Assembly (NCBI GenBank): GCA_015548865.1
Contig: JADMXW010000012.1
Coordinates: 81,045-145,044, forward strand
Source of the DNA: Serratia marcescens
Lineage (GTDB): Bacteria; Pseudomonadota; Gammaproteobacteria; Enterobacterales; Enterobacteriaceae
DNA: 64,000 bases
Direction: 5' to 3'
Position numbers and translations under genes: made by a program. Shown here in pieces: positions 59,663-64,000 of this stretch. A model generated the notes under the pieces. It was not told the origin of the DNA. It did no database searches and worked only from the letters and a program-made list of their open reading frames with translations. How positions within the stretch are numbered: the stretch's first letter is position 1; each line of letters begins with the position of its first letter.

Positions 59663-60916
59663 TTATTTTGCAAGCGCAGTCGTGATGCGCTCAAAGTCCT
59701 CAAATGGGCAGAATCCCTTGTCGTTGGTCGGGCACTCGCTGAGTGCCAGTGTCACACGCTGTGGGGGATTAGCGCGGTTCAGCGGTGCCAACGTGGCGAG
59801 CTGTTCAGTCGATTGATACACGTATTCCACTTTCAACAGCGCCTTGTTATTGGCGTTATCGCGCCAGCGTTGGAACACCACTTTACCGCCGATGGGCGTA
59901 GTTTCCAATTGGTGTGGCAGATGATACGGCTTCACGCCCAGTGCGGAGAACAGCGACGCAACGTTTGAATCGTGGCCGACCAGGAAGGTAAATTTGGGCT
60001 GCTGCTCGCCAAAGGCGCCTGCCAGCGCTTTGACCAGATTGGCCGATACGGCTTTGGCGACAACTGGCGCACTAAACACCACGCTGTTGTAGTACTCTTT
60101 GATCGACACTAAATCAGCAAGCTGTTTCTCATCTTTGATGCGTCCCCAGCCGATCTTGTTAATCGGTGTGCCTTCGTAGTATTGCAGGATGAAGGCATCC
60201 GCAATCGAAGTGCCGGTTCTCAACGGGCCAACTACTCCGGGTTCTTTACCTGCCTCAATTTTCACGTCAGTTTCCTGAGCCATCAGGTCGCACTGTTTAT
60301 CCTGCTTGCAGTTGGCGGAATCTTTGTAGCGAATGATCTCTGCCATCTGTTGGTATACCGGTTTCAGCCGCTCATTAAGCCCTTTCACCCCACCTTCACC
60401 GGCTTTTTGGTTGATGGAGTCGATGGCTTGCTGCTTAAAGGTGGCGCTGTCGTCACGGATGATTGGGTTAAAGGTGGCATCCATCGTGCCCAGTTTTTCT
60501 TTGTGCACCACAGGCACCAGACAACCAGGGAACGCGCCCACCGCGAAATATTGCGCTGTGGAGATGGTGCGTTGCAGGCTGTTGGCATAGAACGAGACGT
60601 CTTTATCCGTTGGGCAGGTATCTGCGGCCAGCAGACGGTTATCTACCAGCCATTCGCTAAAATAGTGGCCGAAATAGGCTTCCAGCACGCCGCCACGGGT
60701 AGTCAGGTAGCTGCTGGGTGTATCCCACTGTGGCCAGGCATCAGGCGTGACCTTGCCAAGTGCACTGCTCGGGCTGGCTAACGGGGCGCGCAGGCCGTGA
60801 CGACTAAACACCACGACTTGTTCGAGCGTATAGCCATCTTGTGCGGCAGCCGGGAAAGAAAGGGCTGCGGGCAGTAACAACGGGAGACAAAACAGTACTT
60901 TTCGTTTTAAAGACAT
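59663..60916 (-). CDS. agp: Agp-like periplasmic glucose-1-phosphatase
   Basis: Histidine acid phosphatase that scavenges glucose from periplasmic glucose-1-phosphate. Signal peptide MSLKRKVLFCLPLLLPAALS then FPAAAQ. The catalytic VFSRHGLRAPL (Arg39, His40) and the proton donor motif LVGHDSNVASLF are present, with NSLQRT, GTMDATFNP, GPLRTGTS and TPIGGKVVFQRW as in E. coli Agp. 417 residues from the ATG at 60916 (AGGAG seven bases upstream). E. coli Agp reads RHNLRAP; here the phytase-like RHGLRAP is seen. Paired Cys in the C-terminal half suggest disulfides. Confidence 0.92.
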   Translation of the reverse strand: MSLKRKVLFCLPLLLPAALSFPAAAQDGYTLEQVVVFSRHGLRAPLASPSSALGKVTPDAWPQWDTPSSYLTTRGGVLEAYFGHYFSEWLVDNRLLAADTCPTDKDVSFYANSLQRTISTAQYFAVGAFPGCLVPVVHKEKLGTMDATFNPIIRDDSATFKQQAIDSINQKAGEGGVKGLNERLKPVYQQMAEIIRYKDSANCKQDKQCDLMAQETDVKIEAGKEPGVVGPLRTGTSIADAFILQYYEGTPINKIGWGRIKDEKQLADLVSIKEYYNSVVFSAPVVAKAVSANLVKALAGAFGEQQPKFTFLVGHDSNVASLFSALGVKPYHLPHQLETTPIGGKVVFQRWRDNANNKALLKVEYVYQSTEQLATLAPLNRANPPQRVTLALSECPTNDKGFCPFEDFERITTALAK

Positions 60917-61139
60917 AACGATGCTCCTGGTGAGTGAATAGCATGCTCGCGCCTGACACGCGTAAGAGATGCGTGGAAACGCGATCTTTCTTATCATGAC
61001 TCTTTTTTCGCATGACGAAAAATGTTTTATTGCAGAAATGTGACGATTGACTTGCCCTAATGAAACAGTAGCATCACCCTCACGTTTTGCGTGCACAGTG
61101 CCGTAATGATTTTTTTCTTTGTCCCGAGGTGGTATCCGA

Positions 61140-61472
61140 ATGGAACAGTTTGAGTGTCTGAACATTGAGCAAGCCCATGAGCGCTGGCAGAAACGCGGTG
61201 TGATGGTGGATATTCGCGATGCGCAAAGTTACGCCACGGGGCATGTGCCTCAGGCAGTGCACCTGACCAATGAGACACTGTCTGATTTTGTGCGCGATGC
61301 CGAACTGGATCAGCCGGTAATGGTGATGTGCTATCACGGCATTAGCAGCCGCAATGCAGCACAGTATCTCTTAAGCTTGGGGTTTGATGCAGTGTATAGC
61401 GTGGACGGCGGTTTTGACGCGTGGCAGCGGCATTTCCCTCACGATGTGGCGCCATCATCTGATAACGCCTGA
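61140..61472 (+). CDS. glpE: GlpE, thiosulfate sulfurtransferase (rhodanese)
   Basis: Single-domain rhodanese that moves sulfane sulfur from thiosulfate to cyanide or thioredoxin. [20 protein letters not shown] at the start and the active-site loop [14 protein letters not shown] with the catalytic Cys. 110 residues from the ATG at 61140 (GAGGTGG upstream). In E. coli it begins glpEGR; here the next gene is on the other strand, so glpG and glpR are not attached to it in this window. Confidence 0.93.
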   Translation: MEQFECLNIEQAHERWQKRGVMVDIRDAQSYATGHVPQAVHLTNETLSDFVRDAELDQPVMVMCYHGISSRNAAQYLLSLGFDAVYSVDGGFDAWQRHFPHDVAPSSDNA

Positions 61473-61515
61473 ATCGCAGCATCCCGACGCGGTTAAGCGC
61501 CGGAATGGCGAAACG

Positions 61516-62814
61516 TTATTCGGCAACTGGAAGCGGCTTTTTCACAAAGAAGCCGTAGCTGATGGCCCCCAGCATTAGCAAGAAGGCACCAAACAGGAAG
61601 ACATTGGTGAAGGTGCCCGTCGCATCAAGAATAATGCCAGTGACGATAGGTGCGCTCGCAGCGCCGAGGAACCCCCCGAAGTTTTGAATAGCGCCAAGTG
61701 AAGCCACCTGCGATTTTGGGGCGATATCTGTTGCCAGCGTCCAGATAACGCCTGACGGCATCTGAGAACAGAAATAGCCCAACGAAAGCAGTGCGATACA
61801 CAGTGTGGTGTCGTGCACGAAGGGGATGGGGGCCACGAAACATGCAGCCAGTGCTGCACCGCACACGATAGGTATTTTTCGCGCGGTGATAGTATTGGTG
61901 CCGCGGCGAATCAGACGGTCAGAAATCACGCCACCCACCAGCACCCCCATGATCCCCGCAAAGAACGGGATAGAGGCTACCCAACCGGTTTTCATCAGGC
62001 TGAAGCCGAGCGATCTCTCTAGGTAACTCGGTAGCCAGGTCAGATACACCCAAATGGTGAACATGATGGAGAAGTTCCCCAAGATCATGAACCAGGTAGT
62101 TTTGTGTTTGAACAGGGAGCCCCAGCTTGCTTTTGGCTGGCTGGCCTGTTGCGCCGTAGACGATTCTGCTTCGCCGTGAATTTGTCCCTCTTCTGCTGGC
62201 GTCGGGTTACGGTACAGCTTTAACCACACCAGCAGAATCGGAATACCCGCCAAACCGATGGCAACAAACATGCCGCGCCAGCCCAGTGTCAATAACAGGA
62301 TGGTCAGGATCGGCGGCGCAACGGCGTTGGCGATCTGTGAGCCAGTATTGATGATGGCGGTGGGAAGCCCGCGTTCATTGCTGGGGAACCAGCGATGGGT
62401 GATCTTGATGCCAGAGGTAAAAAATGGCGACTCAGAGATACCTAGCATCATGCGCAGGCCATAGAACATCGAATAGCCATTAACAAAGCCCGCCAGAATC
62501 GTGAATCCTGACCATAGGCCCAGCGCCCAGGAAAACATTTTTTTCGGCCCGAATTTATCCACCAGCCAGCCTGCTGGCAGGTTGGCAAGGGCATAGGGCC
62601 ACAGAAAAGCAGAAAGCAGCAGCCCCATTTGGGTTGCGCTAAAACCAAACTCTTTCGAAATCGTGGTGTTGGCGATGCTGAGGTTGGCGCGGTCAAGGTA
62701 GTTCACCACGGCAGCGATCAGCAACACTAGAATAATACTCCAACGCAAACGGGATATTTTTTGCGTTGGTTGTGCAGCGACAGCAGGTTGAGATAAAGAT
62801 ATTGTCTCTTTCAT
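61516..62814 (-). CDS. MFS transporter of the anion:cation symporter (sugar-acid) family
   Basis: About 432 residues with twelve membrane segments and a central cytosolic loop (GEAESSTAQQASQPK). The signature NYLDRANLSIANTTISKEFG, the LSAFLWPYALANLPAGWLVDKFG loop and GISESPFFTSGIKITHRWFP are typical of the ACS family (GudP, GarP, ExuT, DgoT type), which import hexuronates, aldarates or galactonate. The adjacent DapA-family aldolase gene upstream suggests a sugar-acid catabolic pair. The exact substrate cannot be read from sequence. Start ATG 62814; the longer frame from 62940 has no ribosome site. Confidence 0.85.
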   Translation of the reverse strand: MKETISLSQPAVAAQPTQKISRLRWSIILVLLIAAVVNYLDRANLSIANTTISKEFGFSATQMGLLLSAFLWPYALANLPAGWLVDKFGPKKMFSWALGLWSGFTILAGFVNGYSMFYGLRMMLGISESPFFTSGIKITHRWFPSNERGLPTAIINTGSQIANAVAPPILTILLLTLGWRGMFVAIGLAGIPILLVWLKLYRNPTPAEEGQIHGEAESSTAQQASQPKASWGSLFKHKTTWFMILGNFSIMFTIWVYLTWLPSYLERSLGFSLMKTGWVASIPFFAGIMGVLVGGVISDRLIRRGTNTITARKIPIVCGAALAACFVAPIPFVHDTTLCIALLSLGYFCSQMPSGVIWTLATDIAPKSQVASLGAIQNFGGFLGAASAPIVTGIILDATGTFTNVFLFGAFLLMLGAISYGFFVKKPLPVAE

Positions 62815-63024
62815 TTTATTTATTTTCCGTGAGCAGGCTGAGAGGAATCTGCGAATAAACGATTCGCCGTGAGTCTGGCTGTAAGGACGTTGGTGTAGGA
62901 TGCAGGGCGTGCTGTTCTTGCGCCCAATCACGTTGGCCACACACGATCATGCTGAAAATTCCCCTGGTTTTATTATTTTTCGTAGCGGGAATCACAAGGT
63001 GTTCCCGCCATTTGTTGTTATTTT

Positions 63025-63948
63025 TTATTGCGCAATTTTTTTCTGATAATGCTCAGTGCCGTGGCGGATCTGGTCGAGGATCACGGTCAAGCCCCAGAAT
63101 TTCTCCAGCACATCATCCTTGTTTACCCGGCAGTGAATGCTGTCAAAGGTGCCGCGGCGCTGGTGGTAAATCTTGGCGTTTTTCGGATAACCCAGCGTTT
63201 CAGTGACGGCAGCCAGCGACAGGAAATCCGCCAGTTCGTCTGCCAGCGCGGGGTTCTCCTGATGGTGGTGGTAGAGCCACACATAGAGTTCCGGGTGGAA
63301 GTTGGTAAACACGCCGCTGAACCCGCGTGAGCCTGCTTTCATTGCCGGGAAGGCGATTGCCGCATTGGCGTTGATGATATTGAGCGGAGTGTCCTGCACC
63401 AGCTTGACGCGGCGGGTTACGGTGTCCAGATCGCAGCTCACGTCTTTCAACACCACGAAACGGCCGGTGTTGGCGCAGTAGGTTAGCTCTTCGTCGCTCA
63501 GCAAGCGGCGGTAAGGTGCAGGACATTCATACAGGCCAAGCGGCAGCGATTCCGGCAATGCATCCAACAGGCTGTTCAAGGTGTTGAAGAACGTTTCACT
63601 GCCGGTTTTTTGCGGATCGAGGTGGTTAGTCACCAGCACCAATGCATCGATACCGGTTTGTGCCATGGCTGACAATTCTTCGATTTGCGCGCCGAGGTCA
63701 TCGCTGATGTGGCCGGAGGCGATCACAGGGACACGGCCTTTAACGCGATCCACAACAAAGCGGGCTACCGCCACACGCTCTTCAAGCGTCAGGAATTGCA
63801 TTTCACTGGATTGACATACGGCAAACAGTGCATCGACCTTGCTGTCAAGATACCAGTCAATCAGGTTGGCCAGGCCGGGGTAGTCTACGTCGTTCTGTTC
63901 GGTGAACGGTGTAAGCATGACAGGGACGATACCATCGATTTTTTTCAT
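63025..63948 (-). CDS. DapA/NanA-family (dihydrodipicolinate synthase-like) aldolase
   Basis: 307 residues, TIM-barrel class I aldolase family. The N-terminal KKIDGIVPVMLTPFTEQNDV is standard. The catalytic Tyr lies in PLGLYECPAPYRR and the Schiff-base Lys in GRFVVLKDVSCD. The GTGE-like phosphate/carboxylate loop is altered to CQSSEMQFLTLEER, which argues against DapA itself and for a sugar-acid dehydratase or aldolase. Probably co-transcribed with the MFS gene 211 bases downstream. Start ATG 63948. Confidence 0.85.
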   Translation of the reverse strand: MKKIDGIVPVMLTPFTEQNDVDYPGLANLIDWYLDSKVDALFAVCQSSEMQFLTLEERVAVARFVVDRVKGRVPVIASGHISDDLGAQIEELSAMAQTGIDALVLVTNHLDPQKTGSETFFNTLNSLLDALPESLPLGLYECPAPYRRLLSDEELTYCANTGRFVVLKDVSCDLDTVTRRVKLVQDTPLNIINANAAIAFPAMKAGSRGFSGVFTNFHPELYVWLYHHHQENPALADELADFLSLAAVTETLGYPKNAKIYHQRRGTFDSIHCRVNKDDVLEKFWGLTVILDQIRHGTEHYQKKIAQ

Positions 63949-64000
63949 TTTTTATTTCTCCGAATACAGACTGTGCGAGCGATGACCCGCAGGCATTAAC

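Overview
The window reads as a chromosomal segment of an enterobacterium (order Enterobacterales). Almost every housekeeping protein can be followed residue by residue against its Escherichia coli counterpart, and gene order is largely that of E. coli. The overall look (moderate GC, ula and ydh operons, recurring AACGTAAACGTTTTG-type intergenic repeats) suggests a soft-rot or plant-associated lineage (Pectobacteriaceae such as Brenneria, Pectobacterium or Dickeya). That placement is an impression, not a demonstrated assignment.

Layout. 1-7.7 kb: the rarD-yigI-pldA-recQ-rhtC-rhtB-pldB-yigL block in E. coli order. 7.8-13.5 kb: glpT divergent from glpABC (glycerol-3-phosphate uptake and anaerobic oxidation). 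13.6 kb: the Fur-controlled small RNA RyhB, with a Fur box and a terminator. 13.8-17.2 kb: pirin, a secreted unknown protein, yhgN and asd. 17.4-22.0 kb: a minus-strand four-gene operon I cannot assign to a known pathway (compressed thiamine-diphosphate-enzyme-like protein, nucleotidyltransferase, compressed citrate-synthase-like protein, Gfo/Idh/MocA oxidoreductase). 22.5-27.5 kb: nikR, a SAM methyltransferase and nikABC, without nikDE. 27.5-29.2 kb: the pyruvate-sensing kinase gene btsS without btsR. 29.7-39.5 kb: the glycogen genes glgBXCA and glgP. 39.6-43.8 kb: queH, ygiQ and an ECF sigma factor coupled to a His-rich membrane protein. 44.0-50.0 kb: the anaerobic ydhYVWXUT operon. 50.8-52.3 kb: glpD. 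52.5-59.3 kb: the L-ascorbate ulaABCDEF / ulaG-ulaR locus. 59.7-64 kb: agp, glpE, an MFS sugar-acid transporter and a DapA-family aldolase.

The E. coli order yhgN-asd-glgBXCAP-glpD-glpE can be read through the window as a backbone, interrupted by three cassettes: 12 kb between asd and glgB, 11 kb between glgP and glpD, and 9 kb between glpD and glpE. The accessory functions sit in these cassettes. The physiological themes are glycerol-3-phosphate metabolism (glpT, glpABC, glpD, glpE), glycogen turnover, anaerobic electron transfer (glpABC, ydh), nickel uptake and ascorbate fermentation.

The most promising candidate for something undescribed is the 17.4-22.0 kb operon. Two of its four proteins are miniaturised enzyme folds whose catalytic or cofactor-binding residues appear to be lost, while the oxidoreductase and the nucleotidyltransferase keep theirs. 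A second strong observation is the YdhT protein, which carries 16 perfectly spaced nine-residue repeats (G at position 1, a hydrophobic residue at position 6).
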